Shown here piece by piece: positions 16,495-26,149 of a stretch of 56,304 nt of DNA (position 1 is the stretch's first letter; every line of letters starts with the position of its first letter). The DNA is taken from the NCBI GenBank assembly GCA_002722095.1, contig PBKG01000001.1, forward strand, positions 1-56,304, read 5' to 3'. The DNA is from Rhodospirillaceae bacterium. Lineage in GTDB: Bacteria; Pseudomonadota; Alphaproteobacteria; UBA8366. The position numbers and the translations under genes are program-made. The notes under the pieces are model-generated. The model did not search any database and was not told the origin of the DNA. It saw only the letters and a list, made by a program, of their open reading frames with translations.

Positions 16495-17958
16495 TTAGTC
16501 TTTCAGCAAGCGTTTTACCTGAGGTGACAATGCAGTTTCGCCGTTGATGCTGTAAGCCTCATGATTTGCCTCGATTTTTTCGAGATCATAAAGGTAATTC
16601 ACCATCAGGCCCGCCGCCTGGTTGAGTCCGTTTTCAGAGCGGTCACCGAGCCAATTTAATCGTTCGATTCGGGCCCCGTTTGTGAGATGGAAATTGGCGA
16701 CCGGGTTAAGTGCGCGAATGCCATCGGATCGCTTGCCGCGCGCCAGATACTCGGCCGCCGCACGGGTCAGCAGCGGTCGTAAAATTTCATTGAGATTTTC
16801 ATCCTGATGCCACGATTCGGTCCCCAGTAAGCGTTCGAGCAGGTCTTTGGGAGGTACATCACCGGAATCATCGAATCCGCCAGCAGTAACAAGTGCCTTG
16901 TGCTCGCTCTCACTCAGTTCAAAGCTACGATCGTCGAGGGATATGTCGAGCCAACGTTTCAAGCCAGGTATTGGAGATAACGTTGCGAATTGTTTTAGCC
17001 CCGGGAACTCCTCGCGCAACAAATCCACGACTCGCTTGATTAAAAAGCCTCCGAAACTAACGCCAGCAAGACCCGATTGTGCGTTCGAGATCGAATAGAA
17101 AATTGCAGTGTCCGCATCATCCGGTTCGGCGATGGGTGCCGCTGCGTCAAGTAACGTATCTACACTTTCGGCGAGCCCCGTAACCAGAGCCACCTGCACG
17201 AAGATCAACGGCTCGTCCGGCATACGCGGATGAAAAAACGCGAAACAACGACGATCCGTTTCAAGCCTATTCTTGAGATCTTCCCAGCCGCGTATCTCGT
17301 GGACCGCCTCATATTCGATAAGCTTTTCGAGCAGTGACGCCGGATGATCCCAGCTAATCCGTTCCAATTCGAGAAATCCAACGTCGAACCATGAGGCCAG
17401 CAATTGACGAAAGTCATGCTCAAGCGCTTTTAGGTGAGGATCTTCTCGGTAGAACTTCAGCAGATCGGCGCGCATATCGACTAGAAATTTGACCCCTTGC
17501 GGCAAGGCATTGAATTGCGTCAAAAGCCGCAGACGTTTGGGCTCGAGTGCGTTCCTGAGATCGATTTCAGCCTGAGGTCGCTGGTCATCTCCTGCCGAAC
17601 CGTAGCCGGTGATCGCGCTTTCGACTGCGTTCATATCCGGATCGAAACCGCTTGCCATTAATTGCAGGAAACGGCGGCGACCATCGAGATCGAGGCCGAG
17701 ATAGGTTTCCCCGAGTGAAGCCGCGCGAGCGCGGGCGGAAACCTCCCCACCCCGGGCTTCCAAACAATCCATCATCTGCTTACGCAAATTCCGAACGTCG
17801 TTGTCGTTCGAGAGGTCCGGGCGGACGTTACCGGATAACGAGCCGGCCATATCACGCCACGCGTTTCGCAGTCGTTGTAGCCAGGACGGTGTAGGTTCCC
17901 CGGCAGAAACGGTTTCTCTTGCGGAGTTCTCTTCCGGTATTTTCAGAAGTTCGGCCAT
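16495..17958 (-). CDS. malonyl-CoA decarboxylase
   Basis: This enzyme converts malonyl-CoA to acetyl-CoA and CO2. The 487 residues show the N-terminal helical domain and the C-terminal acyltransferase-like domain. Conserved segments include FFHPRMPDEPLIFVQVAL, FYSISNAQSGLAGVSFGGFLIK (with the family Ser) and NPVANFHLTNGARIERLNW (with the family His). The length is normal. It starts 5 bp after the NAD(P)HX-repair gene, so the two are likely co-transcribed. No malonyl-CoA synthetase or malonate transporter is adjacent, so its malonyl-CoA may come from fatty acid or dicarboxylate metabolism. Confidence 0.95.
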   Translation of the reverse strand: MAELLKIPEENSARETVSAGEPTPSWLQRLRNAWRDMAGSLSGNVRPDLSNDNDVRNLRKQMMDCLEARGGEVSARARAASLGETYLGLDLDGRRRFLQLMASGFDPDMNAVESAITGYGSAGDDQRPQAEIDLRNALEPKRLRLLTQFNALPQGVKFLVDMRADLLKFYREDPHLKALEHDFRQLLASWFDVGFLELERISWDHPASLLEKLIEYEAVHEIRGWEDLKNRLETDRRCFAFFHPRMPDEPLIFVQVALVTGLAESVDTLLDAAAPIAEPDDADTAIFYSISNAQSGLAGVSFGGFLIKRVVDLLREEFPGLKQFATLSPIPGLKRWLDISLDDRSFELSESEHKALVTAGGFDDSGDVPPKDLLERLLGTESWHQDENLNEILRPLLTRAAAEYLARGKRSDGIRALNPVANFHLTNGARIERLNWLGDRSENGLNQAAGLMVNYLYDLEKIEANHEAYSINGETALSPQVKRLLKD

Positions 17959-17962
17959 AAAA

Positions 17963-19438
17963 CTAATATTGCCTAAATTCTATCTGCTTCAAGATTTTTG
18001 GAATCATTTCGGGAATATCTTCGGCAATAAGGCCTGCGCCGAACCGTGCTGCCGCCTCCCCGTGGAGCCAGGCCCCGGCGATCGCGGCTTCGAATGCCGG
18101 CATGCCGCGTGCCAAGAAGGCGGTAACAATACCCGCGAGTACATCTCCGGCCCCCGCTGTTGCAAGCGTTGGGGGCGCATTGGTGTTGATTACCGCCCGC
18201 CCGTCAGGAGCGGCAACCACTGTGTCCGCGCCTTTGAGTAGGATCACCGCGTCGCATTCTTGGGCGGCGGCTCGGGCGCGGGAAAGTTTGTCCCCTTCAT
18301 GATCGAACAGGGACTTAAATTCACCTTCGTGAGGGGTCAAGATGCATGGTCCTTTCAGGGTGGATAGCAAAAGGTCCTTGCAGTCACCGAACACCGTGAT
18401 CGCATCCGCATCCAAAACCGTAGGAATTTCTAGTCGAAGTGCCGCAAGCGCCCGCTCACGGGTTGCGACCGATATCCCGTGACCTGGACCAATCAAGACC
18501 GCATTGACGCGAGGGTCCTCGATAACCTCGGAAAAAGTCGCCGTATCACGCACCGTACGAGTCACTCCACCGGGAACGCCAAGGCGGTAGACCGCTGAGC
18601 CTTCTTTCGGAACGGCCATGGTGACCATGCCCAGGCCTGTGCGTCTCGCGCCCGCAGCAGCCAGAATTGCCGCGCCGGGCATCTCTGCACTGCCGCAAAT
18701 GACAGCGTAACCGCGGCTGAATTTATGCTGTTCCGGATTGTGAGGCGGCAATTTATCAAGCCACAAATTGGGCGAGTTTTCCGCCTGGTTGGGTGAAATT
18801 TCTTCCAGTACTATTTCCGGGATTCCGATATCGGCGACCAGAAGCTCGCCACAATTTCTCCGGCCGGGATACAGCAAATGTCCTGGTTTCTTTCGAAAAA
18901 ATGTAATTGTTAGGTGCGCTAAAGGAGCAAAGCCTAGTATCTCTCCGTTGTTTCCGTCCACTCCGCTCGGCATATCCACCGCGACACAGGTTCTGTCGTC
19001 AATAGCCTGCAGAATGGTTAGGGCCTCTCCCGAAGGCGGGCGGGATAGTCCTGCTCCGAACAATGCGTCCACAACAAGTGTGGAGTCTTCAAGCAACGCG
19101 GTATCCAGACTTTCGATTGGGCCCTGCCAACGCTCTGAGTGAATCTTGGCGTCGCCTTTTAGCGCGCTTGCATTGCCCATCAACCCGAGCCGTACAGGCC
19201 ATCCCTCTTCTTGCAGCAATCGCGCAACAACGAACCCGTCACCGCCATTATTGCCCGGGCCGCATAAAATCGCCGTTGGCTGGGGCTGCCAACGATCGAT
19301 GATGGCATCCGCGATCGCCTTGCCTGCGTTCTCCATCAGCGTTTCGCCGGGAGTGCCTCCGGCAATTGCTGACTCATCGGCTTGTCCCATCTGGTCGACA
19401 AGCAGTAGTGCGTTTTCGGTGTAGCCGGTCGGATTCAA
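17963..19438 (-). CDS. nnr: bifunctional NAD(P)H-hydrate epimerase / ADP-dependent dehydratase
   Basis: A two-domain repair enzyme restoring damaged NAD(P)HX. The N-terminal epimerase (about residues 1-215) shows MENAGKAIADAI, GPGNNGGDGFVVARLL and VDALFGAGLSRPPSG. The C-terminal ribokinase-like dehydratase (about 225-491) shows GSAEMPGAAILAA, LTPHEGEF, LLKGADTVVA and TAGAGDVLAGIV. The length is typical. The start codon is TTG at 19438 with GAGG about eight bases upstream; the nearest ATG would remove part of the conserved start. Malonyl-CoA decarboxylase follows after 4 bp. Confidence 0.95.
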   Translation of the reverse strand: MNPTGYTENALLLVDQMGQADESAIAGGTPGETLMENAGKAIADAIIDRWQPQPTAILCGPGNNGGDGFVVARLLQEEGWPVRLGLMGNASALKGDAKIHSERWQGPIESLDTALLEDSTLVVDALFGAGLSRPPSGEALTILQAIDDRTCVAVDMPSGVDGNNGEILGFAPLAHLTITFFRKKPGHLLYPGRRNCGELLVADIGIPEIVLEEISPNQAENSPNLWLDKLPPHNPEQHKFSRGYAVICGSAEMPGAAILAAAGARRTGLGMVTMAVPKEGSAVYRLGVPGGVTRTVRDTATFSEVIEDPRVNAVLIGPGHGISVATRERALAALRLEIPTVLDADAITVFGDCKDLLLSTLKGPCILTPHEGEFKSLFDHEGDKLSRARAAAQECDAVILLKGADTVVAAPDGRAVINTNAPPTLATAGAGDVLAGIVTAFLARGMPAFEAAIAGAWLHGEAAARFGAGLIAEDIPEMIPKILKQIEFRQY

Positions 19439-19546
19439 TAGACGCCTCGAATAGATTTAGATATGGAAGACAATTCACGTTCGTTAACCCTATTACGGGC
19501 AGTATAATCAAGGCCACGCCGAAAACCGTAAATTGTCATCGTTTTC

Positions 19547-19753
19547 ATGTCACCGACCACCGATCAAAGACTTGCGTTGTTCGAAACAGAATTGAGCCAG
19601 ATCGTCGGAGAGGATTTGGCCCGAGACCTGATCCAATACGGCCGAGCGCCCAGCGTACTCGAAGCGCAGATGTTAATGGCAGATGGAGTTGAGGAATTGA
19701 GTGAGGACATGAAAAATAAGATTTTGCTCTTGATCGAAAAGCATGTGGGTTAA
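19547..19753 (+). CDS. small hypothetical protein, 68 aa
   Basis: A 68-residue acidic, apparently all-helical soluble protein on the plus strand, between two minus-strand genes. No motif, signal peptide or membrane segment is visible and no family is recognised. The start ATG lacks a clear Shine-Dalgarno, which lowers confidence. Even amino-acid composition and its fit in an otherwise empty gap support it being real. Its stop lies about 45 bp from the stop of the converging gene. Confidence 0.5.
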   Translation: MSPTTDQRLALFETELSQIVGEDLARDLIQYGRAPSVLEAQMLMADGVEELSEDMKNKILLLIEKHVG

Positions 19754-19798
19754 ATGGGAAGATAAAGAATCGTTCTTAAGTATATGTTTTTAAAACTA

Positions 19799-20308
19799 TT
19801 AATCATTCCCAAGCGCAAGCATCTGTGGTGAGTTATCGATTATTTCATTTAAGATATCCTCGGCTGTATCCAGATCGTTCTTGGTACTTTCATCGACAAA
19901 CCTTTCAAACTTTTCTTGCATCAATGTTTCACGCGTATTGTGCAAAGTGCGTAACTCGGAAAGAAAAACCTCCTTCGAACCGACCGGTAACTCGGCTTTC
20001 GCACTCAACGCGAAAATGAATTGGAGACTTCCGGTAATTAACATTTTCAGATAATTGCCGACGCAATCATCGAAACGGATTTGGAAATCCCGATCTTCCT
20101 CCGGAATTACGTTTTCGACCCGCCGCGAGACGATTATTGTAAAAGCCTCGAATTCCTGAACCTTGTCGCGAAACTGAAAATAGGCTTCGAATGTTGAACC
20201 GTCCATCTCGGTCTGGGCCACTTCAGCCAGCTGGATCGCTTCGTTTGCGCGTTTGCTCAAGGCGTCCAGTAAGCCTGCGACCTCTTCCCCTGGATACTGC
20301 TTTGTCAT
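19799..20308 (-). CDS. hypothetical helical protein, about 169 aa
   Basis: A soluble, acidic, almost entirely helical protein starting MTKQYPGEEVAGLLDALSKR. Long amphipathic stretches (FRDKVQEFEAFTIIVSRRVE and the C-terminal EKFERFVDESTKNDLDTAED) suggest a helical bundle or coiled coil. No enzyme motif is seen. The frame is open 29 codons further upstream (to 20395), but those residues do not look coding and would run into the region before queA. It is divergent from queA and unrelated to it. Function unknown. Confidence 0.6.
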   Translation of the reverse strand: MTKQYPGEEVAGLLDALSKRANEAIQLAEVAQTEMDGSTFEAYFQFRDKVQEFEAFTIIVSRRVENVIPEEDRDFQIRFDDCVGNYLKMLITGSLQFIFALSAKAELPVGSKEVFLSELRTLHNTRETLMQEKFERFVDESTKNDLDTAEDILNEIIDNSPQMLALGND

Positions 20309-20413
20309 ATTAGCCGTTTTCCAACCTTTGGCCGATCCGTACAATTTTGACGCTGAAAGGTCTGAACGCCAGCAGTGGCTAAGAAAAGCTAACAATACCG
20401 CTTTGCCGTAACC

Positions 20414-21448
20414 ATGACAGACACATTTACTCTCGATGATTTTGATTTCGAATTACCGACAACTCGAATCGCCCAAGAACCTGCGCGACCTCGCGACAGC
20501 GCGCGGCTTCTCGAAATCGGCGATGGATTGAGTGATCGAACCATACTCGATTTACCCGAGATGTTAGCGCCCGGTGATGTTCTGGTTCTAAACAACACCA
20601 AGGTAATACCGGCGCGTCTTCACGGTAAACGCGGTAACGCACGTATCGAGGCCACACTCAATAAGCAAATTGAGGGAAATCGTTGGCGTGTTTTTGCCCG
20701 CCCTGGTCGCCGTCTTCGAATTTCCGATGAAGTAAAGTTTGGTAAGGATTTCTCGGCGCGTGTACATGAGAAACTTCCCAACGGCGAGGTTGTTTTAGAT
20801 TTCGAAACACGAGACTTTGCCGCTGCTCTCACCGCTAACGGCGCTATGCCCCTCCCTCCCTACATCGAACGCTTACCGACTCCGACAGAAAGCGATTATG
20901 GCGACTATCAGACCATCTACGCGGAACAAGAAGGCGCTATTGCTGCCCCTACGGCAGGCCTACATTTTACCAAGCGATTATTTGAGGCCCTCGAAGCTCG
21001 TAAAATCCGCCTGGCTACCGTCACCCTACACGTGGGAGCCGGCACCTTTCTGCCGGTCCGTATGGATAACCCTAAGGAACATCAGATGCACGGAGAACTG
21101 GGCTCGATATCCCCCTCGGTCGCTAACATCATCAACGAAACGCGAGCTGCCGGAGGCCGCATCGTTGCGGTCGGGACTACCAGTCTGCGCCTCCTTGAAA
21201 GTGCTGCCGGAGCAGACGGCGTCATTCAACCATTTAATGGCGAGACCGATCTGTTCATTTTGCCGGGTTACCAATTCAAGGCGGTCGATCTTTTGATGAC
21301 GAATTTTCATCTTCCGAAATCGACGTTGTTTATGTTGGTCGCCGCTTTTGCCGGGTTAGATCGCATGCGTGCCGCCTATGCCCACGCGGTCGAAAATACC
21401 TATCGGTTTTATTCGTACGGCGACGCGTGCTTGCTGCATCGCGGCTAA
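20414..21448 (+). CDS. queA: S-adenosylmethionine:tRNA ribosyltransferase-isomerase
   Basis: QueA transfers and isomerises the ribose of SAM onto preQ1 in tRNA to form epoxyqueuosine. The 344 residues include the family segments FDFELPTTRIAQEPARPRD, LVLNNTKVIPARL, YQTIYAEQEGAIAAPTAGLHFT, HVGAGTFLPVR and FHLPKSTLFMLV. The length is normal. The usual neighbour tgt is not adjacent, but queF and queG lie 11 kb away in the same window, so three steps of the queuosine pathway are encoded here. Confidence 0.97.
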   Translation: MTDTFTLDDFDFELPTTRIAQEPARPRDSARLLEIGDGLSDRTILDLPEMLAPGDVLVLNNTKVIPARLHGKRGNARIEATLNKQIEGNRWRVFARPGRRLRISDEVKFGKDFSARVHEKLPNGEVVLDFETRDFAAALTANGAMPLPPYIERLPTPTESDYGDYQTIYAEQEGAIAAPTAGLHFTKRLFEALEARKIRLATVTLHVGAGTFLPVRMDNPKEHQMHGELGSISPSVANIINETRAAGGRIVAVGTTSLRLLESAAGADGVIQPFNGETDLFILPGYQFKAVDLLMTNFHLPKSTLFMLVAAFAGLDRMRAAYAHAVENTYRFYSYGDACLLHRG

Positions 21449-21503
21449 ACTATGTGGTGCGGTCTCGGACGCTTTGTGACGCGCGAAGGCAAGCGATCGT
21501 TGC

Positions 21504-23543
21504 CTACAATGGGCCGGGTAAGGCAGTGGCAGGATGGGTCTTATTATCTTCCTCCAGCGTTCGCTCGGGCGGCAGCGAAACAACGACCTTGGTCCCACGA
21601 CCAAATGTGCTTTCGAGCGATAAATCGCCACCGTGTAATTCTGCCATCTTTTTCGAAAGCGACAGACCAAGGCCGGTTCCCTCTTTAGCATGCTCCGGGT
21701 GTTCCCTGACGCGCCCAAATGGTTCCAATACTCTCGAAATATCTGCCGCTGCGATCCCCGGTCCATTGTCTTCAACACTCAAAGAAACCGCGCCGCCTTC
21801 ATTTAGATTTGCAGCAAGCAAAATTTCACCACCGGGATCGGTATATTTGTAGGCATTGGAAAGCAGATTAATCAGAATTTGCCGCAGTAATCTTTCATCA
21901 CCCAGAAGGTCGGGGAATTCTGTAGGTATATCAGTACGGATCGAAATTTCGCTGTGGATGGCATTTGCCTTTGCAATGGATATCGAACCGGAGAACAATT
22001 CGGCGATATCAATTCTGGATTCGTAGAGCTTGGTTTCCCCGGCCTCGATTTTTGATAGGTCGAGAATGTCATTGATCAATTCGAGCAAATGCAATCCGGA
22101 GCGGCGAATATCGCCGATATATTCTTCATATTTCTCGTTGCCGATTTCACCAAACAAGCGCTGATGAATGAGATCGGTGAAGCCAATTATCGAGTTGAGA
22201 GGTGTGCGAAGTTCATGGCTCATGTGAGCGAGAAAGTCGGATTTAGCAGCTGCTGCCGCCTCAGCGGCAACACGATCACGAATAAGCGTTTCCTGTTGTT
22301 TCGATTGCTCGATCAATGTCTCTAGCGACTTATCGCGAGCAGCGATGGTGTCGCGTAGTTCCTGCGTCATTCGGTTGAAACTATCGACCAGAGTTCCGAT
22401 TTCTCCGCTCGCCGAAACAGTCACCGGAGTGTCCAATTCACCATCAGCAATTTGGCTTGCGGTATCGGCAAGTTGGATGATTGGTCGGGATAAGTAGCGC
22501 GACGCGAGAACTGCTATGACCACAAAAAGAAGCGCGGACAGTGCCGTTGAGACCACGAAATACAGAAATAGCGGATCCACATCGGTCAAATATGCATCGC
22601 GCGGCACCGCAAAGACTAACCTAAAGAAACGACGATTTGGCGTCACTGAGACGTCTTTTTCGCCGACAATGCCGTCATCGACGACGTTTAACATTGGCTT
22701 GGACAAAAATGTCGAATCCAATTTGTCGCGTGGGTCAAACAGATCAGATTTTTTTGTTTCAGGTTGCCAAAGGGGCCAGTCATTTTCATCGAAAACCCAA
22801 AGCGGCTTAACTCCATAAAGAGATGTGTTTGCGGCACTCTCGAGAAAAGACTGTAGATCAAATTGGATCATCACCGCGCCACCGAACCGGCCGGTATCCA
22901 CATCGAGTTTTCCGACTGCCGCAAAAAATCGAAAGCGTCCGTCAGCCCCCCTAAAAATCGGACTGATTTGAATCGGCCGCAGCGGCATGAACCATTCCAT
23001 GTTGCCAGATGACAAAAGCAAGGGCGTGGCACGCACTTCGCTGAACAAAATCGACATTTGTTCTGTCGTGGTTTCGTTGCCCAAGCGATGCCATTCGGAA
23101 TTCAGCTTCAGTAGGTTTGTTCGGACCCGGCGGCGACGTTTATCCGCGATATGGAGCCGAACGAACCCTGCTGCATCGACAAAAGAAACACTTCTGTATC
23201 CAGCCGATTTCTTTGTGATCAACGAAAAATGGCGATAGAGCTCACCTAGCAGGATCGGTCGCTCGATCTCACCTGCACGGAGATACTGATCGAGGGTCGG
23301 CAATTGACTTAGGAGTTTAAGCTGCCGACTGAGCGGCGTGACTGTCTCGGTCTGGAAACGTAATGCCAATGATTCCAATTGACGCTGAACCACCTCCAGC
23401 GAACGTCTCTCGGTTGCCTCTTGGCTGTAGAACAAAGTTACTGAAACAGTGGCGATACTGGCGACCACATGAGCGAGAACGAAGACCAAAAAGATCTTCA
23501 GAAATAGTGTCCGACCTTTCGTTCTCGGCATTTCGGCAGACAT
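21504..23543 (-). CDS. membrane sensor histidine kinase
   Basis: A 679-residue kinase with TM1 at about 13-37, a large extracytoplasmic region (38-325) with a Cache-like look, TM2 at 326-347, HAMP (350-402), a short coiled coil, HisKA with H443 in [11 protein letters not shown], and a HATPase domain (N box LINLLSNAYKYT, G1 EDNGPGI, G2 EGTGLGL). The core is PleC/DivJ-like. It starts 3 bp after the periplasmic-binding protein gene and is last in a three-gene operon whose first two genes encode binding proteins. The sensed ligand may therefore be delivered by them. No response regulator is nearby. Confidence 0.93.
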   Translation of the reverse strand: MSAEMPRTKGRTLFLKIFLVFVLAHVVASIATVSVTLFYSQEATERRSLEVVQRQLESLALRFQTETVTPLSRQLKLLSQLPTLDQYLRAGEIERPILLGELYRHFSLITKKSAGYRSVSFVDAAGFVRLHIADKRRRRVRTNLLKLNSEWHRLGNETTTEQMSILFSEVRATPLLLSSGNMEWFMPLRPIQISPIFRGADGRFRFFAAVGKLDVDTGRFGGAVMIQFDLQSFLESAANTSLYGVKPLWVFDENDWPLWQPETKKSDLFDPRDKLDSTFLSKPMLNVVDDGIVGEKDVSVTPNRRFFRLVFAVPRDAYLTDVDPLFLYFVVSTALSALLFVVIAVLASRYLSRPIIQLADTASQIADGELDTPVTVSASGEIGTLVDSFNRMTQELRDTIAARDKSLETLIEQSKQQETLIRDRVAAEAAAAAKSDFLAHMSHELRTPLNSIIGFTDLIHQRLFGEIGNEKYEEYIGDIRRSGLHLLELINDILDLSKIEAGETKLYESRIDIAELFSGSISIAKANAIHSEISIRTDIPTEFPDLLGDERLLRQILINLLSNAYKYTDPGGEILLAANLNEGGAVSLSVEDNGPGIAAADISRVLEPFGRVREHPEHAKEGTGLGLSLSKKMAELHGGDLSLESTFGRGTKVVVSLPPERTLEEDNKTHPATALPGPL

Positions 23544-23546
23544 CGT

Positions 23547-24668
23547 CTAGTGCTCCAATGCAAGAGCGTGCTCGACTATTTTGTCGATCTTGATCGGTAA
23601 TTTGCCGATATCTATGCCGAGCATCGCCGCTCTGACACGATTAATCATCAGGGGCCCGCGCGGCGGCGTTACGGTACGCATTCTGCTGGGATTTAGCCCC
23701 TGTTCCAGAATATCGAAAGCCATTTCGAAGGCTCGGTAGGACTGATTGTAGCCGGAATCATTTGCGGTAAGCAGCATTCCTTCATTGACGAACTGATCTT
23801 CGTGTGCGGCTTCGGGTTTACGTATGTTCTTGAGATACCATCGACCAACGTCGAGCATCGCAACGTGAGCGCCGCTGGCATCTCGCAACGTGTCGTGATT
23901 TAGGATGAAAAATGCATCTACCTTGTCTTCCAATTCGCGCGCGCGTTTTTTGAATGTATCGAAGGAATTAGTCATCACTACGTCGGTCAAGGTGAGCGGC
24001 AATTTTCCTTCGTCAGCAAGGCCAAGCAGTTGCTTGACGCTGGCGCGTGCAGTGACTGAATCCGACGCAAGGATTGCAAAGGTTTTGGCAGCGGGAACCA
24101 CGCGCGCAAGGAATTCCAGACTTTCTTTGTGATAACCAGATTGCCAAACACCGGTTACATTGTGCCCCGGATTGTCCATACTCTCGACCAGACCGTATTT
24201 TAGCGGCAGGCCGTTAATGCCCCAGAACACCACGGGTATTTCTGTATCCAGTAATTGAGTGCCGATGAAATTGGTTGCGTTATCATCGCCGAGCATTACC
24301 AGGTCTGGCTTAAAGCGCTTTATGGTGGCCATTATGCGGCGGGTGCTTTCAAACATACTATTGCGGTCGGAGCGACGCTTCGTATCCATCCAAGCCTTGA
24401 CCACAATAGCTTTCGAACTTTCGATTTTGTCTTCCGCCGCGAAAATCTCGATTTGCCCGGAATTGTCCAAGTATCCATAGTTCAGCATTGCTTCGCTGAG
24501 GCCGAGTTGAGTCGACTTCGACCACAAATATTCCTTGTGATAGCTGGAGACCACGAAAATGCGTTTTTTCCCGCTTTTGTTCGGCTCGGCAGCGTCGATT
24601 AATTGACCGCTAAGCGACGACGCACAAAACAGGCCGATTACGAAAAGGACGGCCGATGCAAGTCGCAT
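23547..24668 (-). CDS. ABC-type substrate-binding protein (ABC_sub_bind-like), likely sensory
   Basis: A 373-residue secreted protein. The signal peptide MRLASAVLFVIGLFCASSLS precedes a two-lobe periplasmic-binding fold. Segments such as RIFVVSSYHKEYLWSKS, DLVMLGDDNATNFIG and IPVVFWGINGLPL resemble PF04392-type (ABC_sub_bind) proteins often linked to sensor kinases. The open frame reaches a GTG at 24692. The ATG at 24668 has AGGAAAGG upstream and overlaps the preceding stop as TGATG, so translational coupling is very likely. No permease or ATPase is adjacent; the next gene is a histidine kinase 3 bp away. A role in signal reception is inferred from this context. Confidence 0.88.
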   Translation of the reverse strand: MRLASAVLFVIGLFCASSLSGQLIDAAEPNKSGKKRIFVVSSYHKEYLWSKSTQLGLSEAMLNYGYLDNSGQIEIFAAEDKIESSKAIVVKAWMDTKRRSDRNSMFESTRRIMATIKRFKPDLVMLGDDNATNFIGTQLLDTEIPVVFWGINGLPLKYGLVESMDNPGHNVTGVWQSGYHKESLEFLARVVPAAKTFAILASDSVTARASVKQLLGLADEGKLPLTLTDVVMTNSFDTFKKRARELEDKVDAFFILNHDTLRDASGAHVAMLDVGRWYLKNIRKPEAAHEDQFVNEGMLLTANDSGYNQSYRAFEMAFDILEQGLNPSRMRTVTPPRGPLMINRVRAAMLGIDIGKLPIKIDKIVEHALALEH

Positions 24669-26011
24669 CAAACCTTTCCTCGTTCGCGCCACTTGGCATA
24701 AACCGCACGGATTTCTCGATCAGCGCGCTCGACAGCTTCCGCTGCACTAAGTTTGCCACGCGCAGCGTCGGCAATGGCGTTTGACAATAACCAGCTAGAG
24801 AATATTTCATCGGTCGCGGCGTTCGAATAGCCGGGATAGCCGACATTCGTAGTCCAGTCGGTCACATTCTCGAAAAGTTTGTATTTATCTGTTGGCGAGG
24901 CGCTGGTGTCCTTGGAGACCAATTTCTTCAAATCGGGCACCATTTTCGGGAAACATGGGAAGTTATAGAACCGCGATGCTTCGAAGATTTTTTGCGATTG
25001 GCCAACCAAATCGACAAGGAACTGTTTCGCGCCGCTTATGTTCTTTGCGAAATTCCAGATGCAGTAGACATCGAGCAAATGGTACAGCCCGATCCTGCGC
25101 ACCGGTCCGGCCGCCGGAGGCGCCAAAGCAATGTTGCTGTGAATTGGTATTTTCTGACTTTCGCCGGTCCTCGTAATCGAAATGGCGTTCAGGGTAATCG
25201 ATCCGCGGCCGGCCAGCATCATTCGGTTGTTTGAAGATGGATCCCAGGCAAAGACCTCGTCGGTCATGGTTTCTTTATAAAGTGCGGAGATAAACTTGAC
25301 CGCTTCAACCGCTTGAGGCGATTTAAATTCAGGCGCGCCGTCGGCATTCTGGACCGATGCACCGAATGCTGCCAGGAGTGACCGCAGCGCCATGTTGGTA
25401 TCGAGTTCGGGCGCGAGACCAATCCCTGCGGGGATCCCGTGCTTTTGTTTTATCAGGCGCGCACCTTTGCGAATATCATCCCATGTATTGGGATGAATGC
25501 CCACATCCTGCCAAAGATCGGATCTGTAGTTGATGGGATCCGGAACATAACTATCAGAAAAACCGTAATATTTTTTGGTTTTCGGGTTGTAATTGCTCTT
25601 TTTTGCGATATCGAGCGGTTTGCCGTAAAGCCGCTCGCACTCTTCGTAGATTTCACGGTGATCGATCACGTAATCTTCGAAAATCGGTGGCGGACTAAGG
25701 AACATAATCAAGTCATGTCCTTGCCGTGCTTCCATCTCTGCTTGAGCTCTGCTCCTCAAGCTGCTCATACCCACATTATCGACGATAACCTTGGTGTCGT
25801 TCTTGGCGCCCCATTCTTTGATGTAGCTATTGTTGAACCAAGCGTCGAAGGCCGGCACGAAGTGGTTCCATTGAAGGATTTTTAAAGTCTTGGGCTTAGC
25901 CGCGCCCGCTTTGCCGATGACAAAGGGAGCCGCCAAGGCCGAAGCCGAAGCACTTGCTGCGAACCTTACGAATTGTCGCCGAGGATAGCGAAAACCTTTC
26001 TGGTAACTCAC
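24668..26011 (-). CDS. extracellular solute-binding protein, family 1-like, Tat-type leader
   Basis: A 447-residue periplasmic binding protein. The leader has a twin-arginine motif (RRQFVRF) followed by a hydrophobic Ala-rich stretch and an AGAA-type cleavage site near residue 37. The mature part resembles sugar/oligosaccharide-binding proteins (LKILQWNHFVPAFDAWFN, GHDLIMFLSPPP, FASDSYVPDPINYRSDLW-like segments). It starts with GTG after AGGGG. It is first in an operon with a second binding protein, coupled by TGATG, and a histidine kinase. No ABC permease or ATPase is encoded here, so a sensory function is as likely as transport. The ligand is unknown. Confidence 0.9.
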   Translation of the reverse strand: MSYQKGFRYPRRQFVRFAASASASALAAPFVIGKAGAAKPKTLKILQWNHFVPAFDAWFNNSYIKEWGAKNDTKVIVDNVGMSSLRSRAQAEMEARQGHDLIMFLSPPPIFEDYVIDHREIYEECERLYGKPLDIAKKSNYNPKTKKYYGFSDSYVPDPINYRSDLWQDVGIHPNTWDDIRKGARLIKQKHGIPAGIGLAPELDTNMALRSLLAAFGASVQNADGAPEFKSPQAVEAVKFISALYKETMTDEVFAWDPSSNNRMMLAGRGSITLNAISITRTGESQKIPIHSNIALAPPAAGPVRRIGLYHLLDVYCIWNFAKNISGAKQFLVDLVGQSQKIFEASRFYNFPCFPKMVPDLKKLVSKDTSASPTDKYKLFENVTDWTTNVGYPGYSNAATDEIFSSWLLSNAIADAARGKLSAAEAVERADREIRAVYAKWRERGKV

Positions 26012-26149
26012 TTTGGGATCCCCTTTTGCTCCGCTGGCCCCAATTATTCTTTAATGATTTATAGTAGATACAAATTTCTTAGGGAAATGGTTGTTTTTGG
26101 CTCGAAACATCCGGTCGCAGGTTCACGGGATTGACATTTTTTCAGTGTC

